A stretch of 36,215 nucleotides of DNA from a bacterium (lineage in GTDB: Bacteria > Patescibacteriota > Dojkabacteria > JAKAPS01). The DNA is taken from NCBI GenBank assembly GCA_021806925.1, contig JAKAPS010000010.1, positions 1 through 36,215 on the forward strand. The letters run 5' to 3'. Shown here one piece after another: positions 1 to 8,523 of this stretch. Position numbers and translations under genes: made by a program. A model generated the notes under the pieces. The model was not told the origin of the DNA. It saw nothing but the letters and a program-made list of their open reading frames with translations, and ran no database searches. The number at the start of each line of letters is the position of its first letter. The stretch's first letter is position 1.

Positions 1-54
1 TATTTCTTCTTCTAAATTCTCTATCGGTTTTAATTTCTTATTTGTTATTTTCAT
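1..54 (-). CDS. Start of an unidentified gene, cut by the window edge
   Basis: An open frame on the minus strand begins with ATG at 54-52 and runs off the left edge after 18 codons (M-K-I-T-N-K-K-L-K-P-I-E-N-L-E-E-E-I). A purine-rich AGGAAAAG lies just upstream, at a good distance for a ribosome binding site, which is rare in this window and supports the start. The visible peptide is charged and gives no clue to function. Nothing but this N-terminus can be judged. Confidence 0.5.
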   Translation of the reverse strand, partial: MKITNKKLKPIENLEEEI

Positions 55-229
55 TTCTTTTCCTTTCTTTTTATTTTACTTTTTTTTATTTCTTTTTGCT
101 TATTTACACAAAATATTGTACAGCCTCTTCTGGACTCCATAATCTCAGAATTGACTCTCGAACTTAACTCCTTTCCTCTTTTGGATAACTCTTACCTTCT
201 TTTTCCCCTTATTCCCGATAATCTCTAAT

Positions 230-808
230 ATGTACTACATGACGTATCAGGGAAGAACACAGTATGCCAGTAGTGATTCTATAAATTGCTATTTTGCTAC
301 ATCGACTGATGGTCTTAACTGGACAAAAGTTAGTAACGACGAAATACAAAAATGCGGAAAATCAGCACTTGAATACATAAATGGGAAGTTTGAATTAATA
401 ACAGGTGCAAATAGATTTGAATCAACAAACTTCACAATTTGGCAAAATATGGGTTCAGTTCTTCCTTTAACAGCTGATCCTGGAGGAATAATATATGTTA
501 ATGGGTTATATTATATGGCAATTCAAGCATATGCAAAATCACCAGCACCAACTACAAACGATCCAGAAGACATTTTTCTATTAGTATCAAAGGATGGTAT
601 TAATTGGTCAAATAAAGGATATAGGATTTTATGGAAACAGCCAAATGGAAGTGTAACAGATTTAAATGCAAAACAATTTGGATTTGAATCAAGCCTATCA
701 ATAGCTCCTGATGGTAGCATCATCTTATATCATGATCCGGCAAGTCAAACATCCCCTTCTCCAATATTTGGAATGAAACTGATATCATCTTTACCATCGT
801 ATCAATAA
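230..808 (+). CDS. Beta-propeller sugar-enzyme-like protein, probably lacking its N-terminus
   Basis: The product has 192 residues. It carries two copies of the D-G-x-N-W strand-loop signature (STDGLNWTK near residue 26, SKDGINWSN near 122) and YYM-type strands, as seen in five-bladed propellers of GH43/GH32-like glycosidases and phosphorylases. It begins at M-Y-Y-M-T-Y, where such proteins are normally already inside the first blade, and has no signal peptide after the ATG. The frame stays open back to about 155, but that stretch does not look like a propeller. A full five-bladed domain needs about 300 residues, so this is probably a 5'-truncated gene or a single exported domain. It converges on the sortase gene with a 12-bp gap and no terminator. 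Fold moderately sure; substrate unknown. Confidence 0.5.
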   Translation: MYYMTYQGRTQYASSDSINCYFATSTDGLNWTKVSNDEIQKCGKSALEYINGKFELITGANRFESTNFTIWQNMGSVLPLTADPGGIIYVNGLYYMAIQAYAKSPAPTTNDPEDIFLLVSKDGINWSNKGYRILWKQPNGSVTDLNAKQFGFESSLSIAPDGSIILYHDPASQTSPSPIFGMKLISSLPSYQ

Positions 809-820
809 ACATAAAGTAAA

Positions 821-1429
821 TTATGTCGACTTGTTTATATATTTTGATATAACCACAAACCTATCAGTGTCTGACCATAATGGTGTACAAGTGTATAGTA
901 TTAATGTGTTGCTAAAATATTTCTCAGATAATATATATGATTCTGTAGAAGGTACAATCTCTGTCTTTTCAACAGTGTATAAATACATTTTATTCATATA
1001 CCTTATGTATATATCTTTTCCAATTCCAATATTTATTAAATTAAAAAATGTAAATGTATTCGGAGGAAGATATTGAAATCTATGTCCAGCAATAATGATA
1101 TTTTCTCCAATTCTGTTAGTTAAAGGATTTGCTCCATTATCATACATAACTACGCCTTTCTTTTCATTTAATATACCAAGACTGTTACTTATATATATTC
1201 GAGCTGAAATATCAAGTGACGGTACTATAAGTAAATTTGGATAAGTTATTTCTTTATTATCAACACTTACAATATTTCTATTTTCTAATACAACTATTTT
1301 TTTGTCTTCGAATACAAAATTATATTGATAATAATAGTATGATATAAACATTAAAATTGATATAACAAAAACAAATAAAAGTATATATTGAAGATATTCA
1401 AATATATTTTTCTTTCTATATTTATTCAA
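821..1429 (-). CDS. Sortase (class D/E-like)
   Basis: Sortases are membrane-anchored cysteine transpeptidases that cut a sorting signal in exported proteins and attach them to a surface acceptor. This 202-residue protein has one N-terminal membrane helix (about 13-33) and then a beta-barrel sortase domain with the whole catalytic set: His116 in AGHRF, Cys181 in LYTCTPL and Arg190 in SDTDRF. The length is normal for class D/E enzymes. It is the last gene of the minus-strand run after the glycosyltransferase, GH18-like and PAP2 genes, so it may link proteins to the polymer they make. No sorting-signal substrate is visible in the window, so the target is unknown. Confidence 0.85.
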   Translation of the reverse strand: MNKYRKKNIFEYLQYILLFVFVISILMFISYYYYQYNFVFEDKKIVVLENRNIVSVDNKEITYPNLLIVPSLDISARIYISNSLGILNEKKGVVMYDNGANPLTNRIGENIIIAGHRFQYLPPNTFTFFNLINIGIGKDIYIRYMNKMYLYTVEKTEIVPSTESYILSEKYFSNTLILYTCTPLWSDTDRFVVISKYINKST

Positions 1430-1488
1430 TTCCTAATATACAAAGATACTCAAAATTTATATAGGGGAAATATTATTCGTTAAAGATA

Positions 1489-2163
1489 TTACTTCGAATG
1501 ATAAAAAAATGCAAATGATATATATATTATATATGATAGCGAAACAATTAATAGACTACCAAAAATATCAGTCCAATGATGAGCACCTACATATACTCTA
1601 GAAATAGGAATAATAATTGAAAAGAATATGAAGAAATATATTACAGCAGTAGCGTACTTTATACGCTCCCTTAGTTCAATTTTTAATATATAGAAAGAAG
1701 AAAACAGTATAGAGAAAACAAGTAATGCATGGTCAGATGGAAATCCATTATCAGCAGAAACATGTATTAAAGGCAATATATGATACTCAATGTATGGTCT
1801 TGTATCGAAAAAGAATCTCTGCAGTATTCTTGATAAGATAAATGATATGAATGGTATAGAAACAAAATACAGTATACTTTCATGAATTTTCCATAAATAA
1901 TACAACACATATATGTATAGTAGTAGAGGTATAATCCACATATAGTATGCGGAAAATTTCATAAAATCATTCAAAAATACATATAAAATACCACTAGAAG
2001 AAAATTTATCGTACACAAGAAAAAATAAATACTTATTAAATGCTGGATACGTATTTGATAATAGAATAATAATTAATGACAATATATAGACATACCCAGC
2101 AATCATCTTTATCTTATTACTGGTATTTTCCCTGTATACAATCAATTTTTTAATATTCTCCAT
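1489..2163 (-). CDS. PAP2-family membrane phosphatase
   Basis: This is a 224-residue integral membrane protein with about six helices. The phosphatase motifs are FDTRP (119-123), PSDHA (142-146, the usual PSGH block) and SRVYVGAHHWTD (188-199), the last with the S-R-x5-H-x3-D spacing of the catalytic histidine and aspartate. The family removes phosphate from lipid phosphates such as undecaprenyl diphosphate or phosphatidic acid at the membrane. Its place between a processive glycosyltransferase/GH18 pair and a sortase suggests recycling of a lipid carrier used in surface-polymer synthesis; that role is inferred. It lies 20 bp after the GH18-like gene, in the same operon. Confidence 0.82.
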   Translation of the reverse strand: MENIKKLIVYRENTSNKIKMIAGYVYILSLIIILLSNTYPAFNKYLFFLVYDKFSSSGILYVFLNDFMKFSAYYMWIIPLLLYIYVLYYLWKIHESILYFVSIPFISFILSRILQRFFFDTRPYIEYHILPLIHVSADNGFPSDHALLVFSILFSSFYILKIELRERIKYATAVIYFFIFFSIIIPISRVYVGAHHWTDIFGSLLIVSLSYIIYISFAFFYHSK

Positions 2164-2183
2164 TTGAGCAAAATGATAAGGAA

Positions 2184-3767
2184 TTAATTCTTATTCATAA
2201 TAGCATTAACCTGGGATTGAGTCAAAGGAGCCCATGGAGATGAATCTGGATTTGAGCTATATGCAGCTGGGCTTTCTGATTCATTCCACCATTTTGCCTG
2301 ATATGGCACACCATTAAACAATACAATTTGTCCGCTGTTGTATACTGTATTACCCTGCCAATCAGGATATGATCCAGCAGGAAGAGTTGGTTGGGGTATA
2401 GGAGTTTCATCTGGTAACACCGGACCTATAAGCTGCCAAGGTGTCTGCCAACTTTCAAGTACAGGATTATCTGGAATATCACCCTGTGTCCACCATTTTG
2501 ATACATAAATGTTATGATGCCATACGATCTTTGTACCTGCTAAATATGCATTAGTAGAACTCCATATAGGATATGGACTTGTTGCTGGATTATCTGGAGA
2601 TGTGAGGTATTGTTTCAGTGCCTGATTTGATACTGTTACAATACTTGCTGAGTCAGTTATGTTTCCTTTAAATTTATTGCCTAATATGTTTTCAAACTGA
2701 TTACTATTTTGAGAAATACCACTACAACTATCATTTACAATTTGTGTGTATACATAATTGCTTCCACACATAACATCTCTGTTATCAGACCACATTGATA
2801 ATCTACCCATGCCATTTTTAATTGCAAAATTATTTAAGTTTGTTGCATCTGATAAGCTAAATACTTCGTTTGTATAATCATTCTGCCCAATAAGAGGAGT
2901 TGCACCTAATTTTGACCACACTTCGCTATCAGTCAAGTATATATTATTTCTTCGGTAAATATTCTTTAATTGACTCTCTGTTGTAGTTAATGCACTAGTA
3001 GAAGCCATATACATTGTTTCTCCATTTTGTATTGCACTGGAAGAAAAATCCATTGTCATAATATTGACTCCTGCAATATCAACTCCTTTTGCAATAAATT
3101 CATTTATCACATTTATTCCGTCAGGTGATAGACCATTGTAATCTACTGGTATTGTTAACCAAACTGCAAGCTTTCCATGGTTATTATCAATGTGCTTTTG
3201 TAATTTTGCAATAACTTCAGCTCTTCTAACATTTGCAGAAGTATTTTGTAAATCAGCCCCCTCAATATCAAGATCAATGGTGTTGATTTTGTAATATTTT
3301 ATTACTGAATCATATGCACTATATAACTTAGCACTATCTGTACAATTTACTGATAATTCAGAATTTCTCTGACCGCCAAAAGATACAGCAACACTTCCGC
3401 CTTCCTCCTGAAGTCTTGCAATACGTGTTCTTAAGTCAAGAGATGAATCAGCACCAGATAAACTATATGCTCCTCCCCAACTTGGGGTACATGAATTAGT
3501 CGGATCAGATACAATAAATGATAGGATTACATTTTTTTGGCTATTACTCGATATATCCTGAAATTCATAGGTAGGTTGCATTGTTACATCGACATATCCT
3601 GCAAACCAAGGTTTAATAGTATTCCCGTTTGAATACACTTTTGTAATAAATGGATTTACATACTTGAGCCATATAAATGGACTTAAGACTAAGATCAATA
3701 TAAACATTACAAATAGAATAACTCTTGTAATGGATACTTTTTTTACATACTTTATTTCTTCATTCAT
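2184..3767 (-). CDS. Membrane-anchored GH18-like chitinase with two chitin-binding modules
   Basis: The product has 527 residues: a short cytoplasmic start, a membrane helix (about 14-34), a GH18-type TIM barrel (about 52-360) and two C-terminal carbohydrate-binding modules of the CBM5/12 type (about 398-440 and 465-515), each with the aromatic Y-P-x-W ... W-W pattern. The GH18 signature D-x-D-x-E is present as D165-L-D167-I-E169, with E169 the predicted acid. Earlier barrel strands (FAGYVDV, ILSFIV, VSFGG) fit chitinase/endoglucosaminidase relatives. The helix suggests it stays anchored outside the cell. It follows the glycosyltransferase by 14 bp, so it may trim the polymer made by that enzyme; attack on foreign chitin or peptidoglycan is the alternative. 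Confidence 0.8.
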   Translation of the reverse strand: MNEEIKYVKKVSITRVILFVMFILILVLSPFIWLKYVNPFITKVYSNGNTIKPWFAGYVDVTMQPTYEFQDISSNSQKNVILSFIVSDPTNSCTPSWGGAYSLSGADSSLDLRTRIARLQEEGGSVAVSFGGQRNSELSVNCTDSAKLYSAYDSVIKYYKINTIDLDIEGADLQNTSANVRRAEVIAKLQKHIDNNHGKLAVWLTIPVDYNGLSPDGINVINEFIAKGVDIAGVNIMTMDFSSSAIQNGETMYMASTSALTTTESQLKNIYRRNNIYLTDSEVWSKLGATPLIGQNDYTNEVFSLSDATNLNNFAIKNGMGRLSMWSDNRDVMCGSNYVYTQIVNDSCSGISQNSNQFENILGNKFKGNITDSASIVTVSNQALKQYLTSPDNPATSPYPIWSSTNAYLAGTKIVWHHNIYVSKWWTQGDIPDNPVLESWQTPWQLIGPVLPDETPIPQPTLPAGSYPDWQGNTVYNSGQIVLFNGVPYQAKWWNESESPAAYSSNPDSSPWAPLTQSQVNAIMNKN

Positions 3768-3781
3768 ATTATATTTTTTCC

Positions 3782-6079
3782 CTATTTTCTACCAAAATTA
3801 AGATGTTTAGAATCTATTTTCCTCTCAAATATTGTTCCGTTAATATCCCCTTCATCAATAATATCAATCCAGCTAGACTCGTAGTTTTCAATTTCATTTT
3901 CACAATTTATACTGGTGTCTGATTTTACAACTACCTTCTTTTCAACTATGAACCATCTACTGAAATTAAAAATTAAATCATTTATCAAGTTTATAACTCC
4001 AATGTATGAAAACACTGCCCAGCTTGCTAGAAATACATTAAATAATGCTGTTATTGTATCTCCAATATTGCCTAAATAGTATTCACGATATGCTACAAAA
4101 AGTGAATAGAAAATTATGAATAGTGGAACTAAAATGAAAATAGATTGAGTAATTGTTCTATTCTTGACTTTAGGTGTTCTTGCAAATGGAATTTTTTCGT
4201 TTGTTAATAATTGCTGGAATGATTTAACAGTCCCTGCAAAATTAACTGGCAAAAGAATTAGATTAAATCCGTATATTCTAAATACATCACTTCTTTTATA
4301 TCCACAATATTTAAGGTCTTCGCTCATTGCATAAAAATATGGCAAAGCAGCGAGCATTACCAATGGACTAAGTAAGGTATTGTAGAATGGGAAGAATAGT
4401 ATAAATATCAATGAAAAACTTGCCCATGTTATTGATGCCATATAATTTAATCTCAATAGGAATTCTGCCAATGATACCTTATTATTCCCGCTATCTTTCA
4501 TTTTACCTATTTTAAGGAATAGTTTTGGTAATATTATTAATCCGCCATTTGCCCATCTTCTTCTTTGTATTACAAGTGATCCAAAATCTGGAGGAGTTGC
4601 AGAATAGCTTAATCTTTCAGGATAGTTATATAACTTCCAACCACATATTGTTATATCCATACTTGACTCAGTATCTTCTATTACAGTTCTATCTTGAACA
4701 TATTTTTTAAATGTATACTTTCCATCTGTTTCTGTTTCAACAATATCCTCAAGTGCAACTTTCCTTATAACTGCATTTGCACCAACCCAAAATGTAGCAT
4801 CGTATTGAGTCAATCCTTGATGCAATATATGTTGTATATCAGTTGTTGCACCAGCAAGCCTTTCAATCCTTGTTCCAGCACCTCGAAATGATGAATAAGG
4901 AGTTTGAGCAACAGCAATCTTTTTATTTTCAGGTGATTCAAGTAAATATACAAGTCTTAAACAGTATTCACGAAGCAATATTGAATCTGCATCTAATGTT
5001 AACAGGTACTCAGAGTCTGGAACATCCATATCATATTTTTCATTATTTGCAACCTTTAACAATTCAGTTCCATTCTTTGTCTCATTAAATCTGTACTTTC
5101 CTCCCATCAATGATATGTATGAGTTCAAATTCATTGCTTTGTTCGGTTCATGGGATAATGAGATATATTTCTTCCTCTCGAAATATGAAACCTCACAATT
5201 AAAAATCCATTTTAGTTTTAGATAATGCTGTATTAACCTATCCTTTGAAAACTCTTCAGGGTTAATATTTTCTTTGTTGTTTTTTACACATAAATGAAGT
5301 GCATCAACTATTTTTGATAGTTCCTTTGATTGAGCAAGTATAACTTGTTCGATGAAAAATATATCAACATGATCTTCAATTTTGAATTTGTCTGCATATG
5401 AGTTTAACCAGTGTATTGCCCAGTTATATTGGTCAACCAATTTATTTATATCTCTTATAGTTACAAAGTTTCTATTAATCAGAGTTTTACACACATTTTC
5501 ATATGCAATATTAAACTTATCTGATGGAAATTTTAAATCATTGTTTATTTCACTAATCAACTCCCTAGTTTTATTCAATTTCTCTTCAACTTGTGATCCT
5601 ATTTTAGGATTAGGATTATCATCTATCAAAAGAACAACCCTTTTTGAAGGATATTCCTGCAATGCAGCTGAAAGAATTGTCTTCTTTATAACTGAAGGCT
5701 CTTCTGCATATGATGGAATTAATGTAGTAATTAAAGGGTTATGCTTAGCAAAATATGAATCAATTTGCTTTCTTGGAACTCTCTTATGATTCTTGAATCT
5801 TATTAAAGCTCCTTGTCTTGCAATTAGATACATAAGAGCTGAAAATGTAAGGAATGTAACAATTACAGAATAAAGAAGTGCTTCAAGTGTAAATGTATAA
5901 TTACCTTTCCCAAGAAAAAAATCCTGAATAATTGTTGAGACAATGTATAGTATCCAAAATGATATTGTTAATATTATTAATATCTTATTGACAACAATTT
6001 TTCTTGTTCCTGGTTTATCATGTAATATTGGTAATGGTGTAGTTCTTTCTTCTGCACCAAATTGTTTTCTATTTTTCAT
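3782..6079 (-). CDS. Processive GT2 glycosyltransferase, cellulose-synthase type
   Basis: This 765-residue membrane enzyme has two N-terminal helices (about 30-50 and 66-86), a GT-A domain and several C-terminal helices (about 540-720). Motifs follow the BcsA/hyaluronan-synthase order: LIDDN (151-155), D363-A-D365, IEDTESS (467-473, the TED motif region) and Q505-R-R-R-W509 for the growing chain. About 150 residues between the first Asp motif and DAD form a charged insert, longer than usual. It should polymerise a nucleotide sugar and move the chain across the membrane, but the sugar cannot be read from sequence. It leads the surface operon, followed by the GH18-like gene. The promoter at 6104-6132 gives a leader of about 18 nt with no Shine-Dalgarno sequence. 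Confidence 0.85.
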   Translation of the reverse strand: MKNRKQFGAEERTTPLPILHDKPGTRKIVVNKILIILTISFWILYIVSTIIQDFFLGKGNYTFTLEALLYSVIVTFLTFSALMYLIARQGALIRFKNHKRVPRKQIDSYFAKHNPLITTLIPSYAEEPSVIKKTILSAALQEYPSKRVVLLIDDNPNPKIGSQVEEKLNKTRELISEINNDLKFPSDKFNIAYENVCKTLINRNFVTIRDINKLVDQYNWAIHWLNSYADKFKIEDHVDIFFIEQVILAQSKELSKIVDALHLCVKNNKENINPEEFSKDRLIQHYLKLKWIFNCEVSYFERKKYISLSHEPNKAMNLNSYISLMGGKYRFNETKNGTELLKVANNEKYDMDVPDSEYLLTLDADSILLREYCLRLVYLLESPENKKIAVAQTPYSSFRGAGTRIERLAGATTDIQHILHQGLTQYDATFWVGANAVIRKVALEDIVETETDGKYTFKKYVQDRTVIEDTESSMDITICGWKLYNYPERLSYSATPPDFGSLVIQRRRWANGGLIILPKLFLKIGKMKDSGNNKVSLAEFLLRLNYMASITWASFSLIFILFFPFYNTLLSPLVMLAALPYFYAMSEDLKYCGYKRSDVFRIYGFNLILLPVNFAGTVKSFQQLLTNEKIPFARTPKVKNRTITQSIFILVPLFIIFYSLFVAYREYYLGNIGDTITALFNVFLASWAVFSYIGVINLINDLIFNFSRWFIVEKKVVVKSDTSINCENEIENYESSWIDIIDEGDINGTIFERKIDSKHLNFGRK

Positions 6080-6103
6080 AAAAACGCAGTATTATGCGCT
6101 TTC

Positions 6104-6132
6104 ATTATACCATAGCAACAGGTATATAACAA
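6104..6132 (-). promoter_or_regulatory. Promoter of the surface-polymer operon
   Basis: On the minus strand a -35 box TTGTTA (6132-6127) is followed after 17 nt by a perfect TATAAT (6109-6104), preceded by TATGG as in extended -10 promoters. Transcription would begin near 6097, about 18 nt before the glycosyltransferase ATG at 6079. No operator-like palindrome overlaps it. Confidence 0.65.
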
Positions 6133-6421
6133 TCCTATAGGAGTGGTTACATAGCTTTACATTGATTTAAAAGCCATTTATATAAGACAGGTTTTATTAA
6201 AAATCATTTTTAATTGATAATTAAGCATTCATTAAATCTCAAGGAATGATAATTAAATTCTTAGATTATACAGTTATTGTAAATATTGTTTAATTATATT
6301 TTATTCAATATAAGCTAATACATGCGTTTAATTCTTCCTGTGACAAAAATCAATATATGTATAAAGACGTAGAGATCAATCAAATTTGCATTTGTTACAT
6401 ATATATATTTCACCTGTGTTA
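6133..6421. other. Gene-free stretch left of the island
   Basis: This AT-rich stretch lies between the divergent glycosyltransferase promoter and the small zinc-finger-like gene. I see no tRNA-like fold, strong hairpin, long repeat or credible reading frame in it. It may hold the promoter for the gene at 6422, but no convincing -35/-10 pair stands out. Confidence 0.4.
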
Positions 6422-6640
6422 ATGAATCAGAGTAAGCTTAAATATATTAATGATAAATTCAAGAGTACTAGATGTGGGTATTCACATTCTTTAGATATAT
6501 ATTGCCAACACTGTGGTAAATATATTTTGTTATATCAAAAAGATGAACCTGGGCAACTTAAACGACTATATTTAGACAGAATATTTTTTCCATCTAAGAT
6601 ATCTGACTTGAGATATATAAATATCCTACATCTCAACTAA
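6422..6640 (+). CDS. Small Cys-pair protein, probably 3'-truncated at the island edge
   Basis: From the ATG at 6422 the product has 72 residues. An earlier in-frame ATG at 6386 adds only unpromising residues. It contains C-x2-C in YCQHCGKY, then a conserved-looking block YQKDEPGQLKRLYLDRI. I recall small zinc-ribbon-like proteins with this pattern in CPR-type genomes that carry a second Cys pair further on; that is memory, not a search. Here the second pair is missing and the frame ends at 6640, 7 bp before the first 29-bp attachment-like repeat, as if its 3' end had been lost when the island formed. Function unknown. Confidence 0.45.
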   Translation: MNQSKLKYINDKFKSTRCGYSHSLDIYCQHCGKYILLYQKDEPGQLKRLYLDRIFFPSKISDLRYINILHLN

Positions 6641-6646
6641 CTATAT

Positions 6647-6675
6647 TTCTTGAGAAGTTGAACGCAATTCGAGCT
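6647..6675 (+). repeat. Attachment-site-like 29-bp repeat, copy A (island left end)
   Basis: This is the leftmost of four direct repeats. It matches copy C at 25 of 29 positions, including the TTCT-GAGAA block and CAATTCGA. In the phase beginning at 6646 it reads F-L-E-K-L-N-A-I-R-A, the same tail as in the serine recombinase near 14733. It lies between the truncated gene at 6422-6640 and the regulator promoter, and is interpreted as the far-left attachment scar. Confidence 0.65.
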
Positions 6676-6695
6676 AAGCTGGAATTTATAAGATT

Positions 6696-6730
6696 TTGAC
6701 AGGGAGGGAAGTTCCTAGTATACTAGGAAC
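6696..6730 (+). promoter_or_regulatory. Consensus promoter with a 20-bp palindromic operator over the -10 box
   Basis: A perfect TTGACA (6696-6701) and TATACT (6719-6724) are separated by exactly 17 nt, the clearest promoter in the window. The -10 box sits at the centre of the perfect palindrome GTTCCTAGTATACTAGGAAC (6711-6730), followed by another CTAGGAAC half-site (6729-6736 region). A protein bound there would block RNA polymerase. The gene it drives encodes a winged-helix protein, so autoregulation is the simplest reading. Confidence 0.8.
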
Positions 6731-6747
6731 TAGGAACTTTTAAATAT

Positions 6748-7722
6748 ATGGCAACTTCAGAGGCAATAATTGAATATATTAAGAAAAATGGCCAAGCTAG
6801 CGGTAAAGATCTGTCAATTTACCTTCCAAATCTTACAACTCGTGCCATTAGGAAACAACTAAAAAACCTTTTGGAAAAGGGAATCCTTAGAAAAATAGGG
6901 CAACCGCCTAAGGTTTATTATCTTATAAATGAAGTAGAGAATACAAAGCAAATAATAGAAATAGATACAACTATAAAAGAAATTATTGATGAGAGGTATC
7001 TATATATTTCTCCGACAGGTGATATTGTTTCAGGGTGGGATGGCTTTGTCCTTTGGTGCAGTAGAACAAAGCAAGATGTAGTAAAAACTGCACATGAGTA
7101 TCTTAAGACTCTAGAAAAGTACGATAAATTTAAAAAAGAAGGTCTTATTGATGGAATGAATAAAATGAGAAACACATTTAAAGATGTCTTTCTTGATGAT
7201 GTTTTCTATATTGATTTCTACAGTATAGAAAGATTTGGTAAGACTAAACTAGGGCAAATGCTATTGTATGCAAAGCAAAGCCAAAATACTTCATTAATAA
7301 GGCAACTGATATCAGAAATTAAGCCTCAAATACTGCATGTTATAGATCTTTTTAATATTGATGGCGTATTGTTTGTTCCTCCAACTGTAAAACGCGAAAT
7401 TCAATTTATGAAGGAATTGGAACAATTTTTGCAATTGCCTGTAAGAACACTTGAAGTAACAAAAATAAAAACAGAAATTATAGTTCCCCAAAAGACTCTG
7501 TCTAAACTTGAAGATCGAGTGGAGAATGCGAAGAAAACTATTATTGTAAATGATACAAAATCGTATAAAAATATCTTGATTATTGATGACGCTGTTGGAT
7601 CAGGTTCTACATTAAATGAGACTGCAAAGCAAATAAGAAAAAGAAATATAGTAGAAGGAAAAATCATTGGTTTGTCAATTACAGGTAGCTTTAATGGATT
7701 TGATGTTATTAGTGAAGTTTAA
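6748..7722 (+). CDS. Winged-helix regulator with C-terminal phosphoribosyltransferase domain
   Basis: The product has 324 residues. Residues 1-60 look like a winged helix-turn-helix (repeated helices, then GILRKIGQPPKVYYL as the wing). Residues 275-324 hold a type I phosphoribosyltransferase PRPP loop, ILIIDDAVGSGSTLNETA, with the paired acids D280-D281. The middle (about 65-270) shows no motif I know. The layout recalls Gram-positive PurR, a DNA-binding protein whose PRTase domain senses PRPP; the similarity is in architecture only. Its promoter overlaps a perfect palindrome, and the convergent neighbour encodes a nucleosidase, so nucleobase or PRPP sensing is plausible. The stop codon abuts repeat B. 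It could also be a working PRTase with an HTH. Confidence 0.72.
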   Translation: MATSEAIIEYIKKNGQASGKDLSIYLPNLTTRAIRKQLKNLLEKGILRKIGQPPKVYYLINEVENTKQIIEIDTTIKEIIDERYLYISPTGDIVSGWDGFVLWCSRTKQDVVKTAHEYLKTLEKYDKFKKEGLIDGMNKMRNTFKDVFLDDVFYIDFYSIERFGKTKLGQMLLYAKQSQNTSLIRQLISEIKPQILHVIDLFNIDGVLFVPPTVKREIQFMKELEQFLQLPVRTLEVTKIKTEIIVPQKTLSKLEDRVENAKKTIIVNDTKSYKNILIIDDAVGSGSTLNETAKQIRKRNIVEGKIIGLSITGSFNGFDVISEV

Positions 7723-7730
7723 ATTTTAGA

Positions 7731-7759
7731 AACTGGAAAACCTGAAAGCAATTCGAACT
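7731..7759 (+). repeat. Attachment-site-like 29-bp repeat, copy B
   Basis: Over 45 positions (7722-7766 against 10051-10095) copies B and D match at 37 without gaps; the first 16, AATTTTAGAAACTGGA, are identical. In phase from 7730 it reads K-L-E-N-L-K-A-I-R-T. It lies between the convergent regulator and nucleosidase genes, filling almost the whole gap. Confidence 0.7.
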
Positions 7760-7760
7760 T

Positions 7761-8483
7761 TTATACTTTGAGTAGAATCTTTACAAATTCTGTAATGAAG
7801 CTAGCAAGGTTGTTCATAGCAATTTCAAAATTAAGAGAGAAATCACTTGCTTGATTATCATCTGAGGTGGTTGGTTCTTCTTTATCAGTTAGAGCTTTGA
7901 TCACATAAATAGATTTTGTAAAACCTAAAATTTGTGTAGCTTGTATAACCCCTGCTGCTTCCATCTCTTTAGCAATTACATCATTCTTTTTCATAACTTT
8001 CCATTCTTTGTCTGAGCTTGTAAAAGATTCTGCACTTGAAACAGTTCCTATTTTATAAGGAAATTGAATATTTTTGAAAATATCTAATTTAGACATTGCA
8101 ATTTTTCTTTCGCCATATCTATCATATCCAGGAAGAGGAATATGAATATCATGATTGGCAACATAATCTGCTACAATAATATCTCCAATTTCAATCCCTT
8201 TAGATGCAATTCCAGCAGCTGTTCCACAATTTATAATGACATCTGGATTATATCTTTCAATAAGTAGGGTAGTCGCAATTCCTGCTGATACTTTTCCAGG
8301 TCTTCCGACAGGGGAGACGTTGTAGGTTAGAAAATTTTTATCTTCTCCGGGAACGACCATAACAATACTTTCACTTGTGTAAATGAAGCATGTGCTATTT
8401 GTATCCACTTTCATAGATAAGTTTAAAGCTTTAGCAAGAATATTTGCTTCATCTTTAATTGCAACAATGATTCCTATTTTCAT
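7761..8483 (-). CDS. MTA/SAH nucleosidase-like enzyme (PNP/UDP phosphorylase family)
   Basis: This is a 240-residue single-domain enzyme of the nucleoside phosphorylase/hydrolase fold, of normal length. Recognisable parts: MKIGIIVAIKDE at the start with Glu12 at the position of the MTAN catalytic water-binding glutamate, INCGTAAGI (85-92, phosphate/ribose loop), K-E-M-E-A-A-G (172-178, ribose-binding glutamate) and Asp200 in ALTDKE, where the catalytic aspartate is expected. The family splits adenine from methylthioadenosine or S-adenosylhomocysteine, or phosphorolyses nucleosides; MTAN type is favoured but the substrate is uncertain. It has its own promoter with a palindrome at the start site and occupies one interval of the repeat array. 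Confidence 0.8.
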   Translation of the reverse strand: MKIGIIVAIKDEANILAKALNLSMKVDTNSTCFIYTSESIVMVVPGEDKNFLTYNVSPVGRPGKVSAGIATTLLIERYNPDVIINCGTAAGIASKGIEIGDIIVADYVANHDIHIPLPGYDRYGERKIAMSKLDIFKNIQFPYKIGTVSSAESFTSSDKEWKVMKKNDVIAKEMEAAGVIQATQILGFTKSIYVIKALTDKEEPTTSDDNQASDFSLNFEIAMNNLASFITEFVKILLKV

Positions 8484-8484
8484 G

Positions 8485-8509
8485 ATTATCGATAATACTA
8501 TGGATTATA
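8485..8509 (-). promoter_or_regulatory. Extended -10 promoter with palindrome at the transcription start
   Basis: On the minus strand TGC-TATAAT forms an extended -10 promoter (TATAAT at 8509-8504) for the nucleosidase gene; the -35 is weak (TTCGAA at 17 nt). The perfect 12-bp palindrome ATTATCGATAAT (8485-8496) lies between the -10 box and the ATG at 8483 and could be an operator. The same TGCTATAATCCA string recurs before the minus-strand gene at 15409. Confidence 0.6.
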
Positions 8510-8523
8510 GCAGAGTTAAAATG

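Noticed and set aside
127-175. Another attachment-like repeat near the left edge
   Set aside because: TTCTGGA and TCGAACTTAA are both there, but their spacing differs and the middle does not align; too weak.
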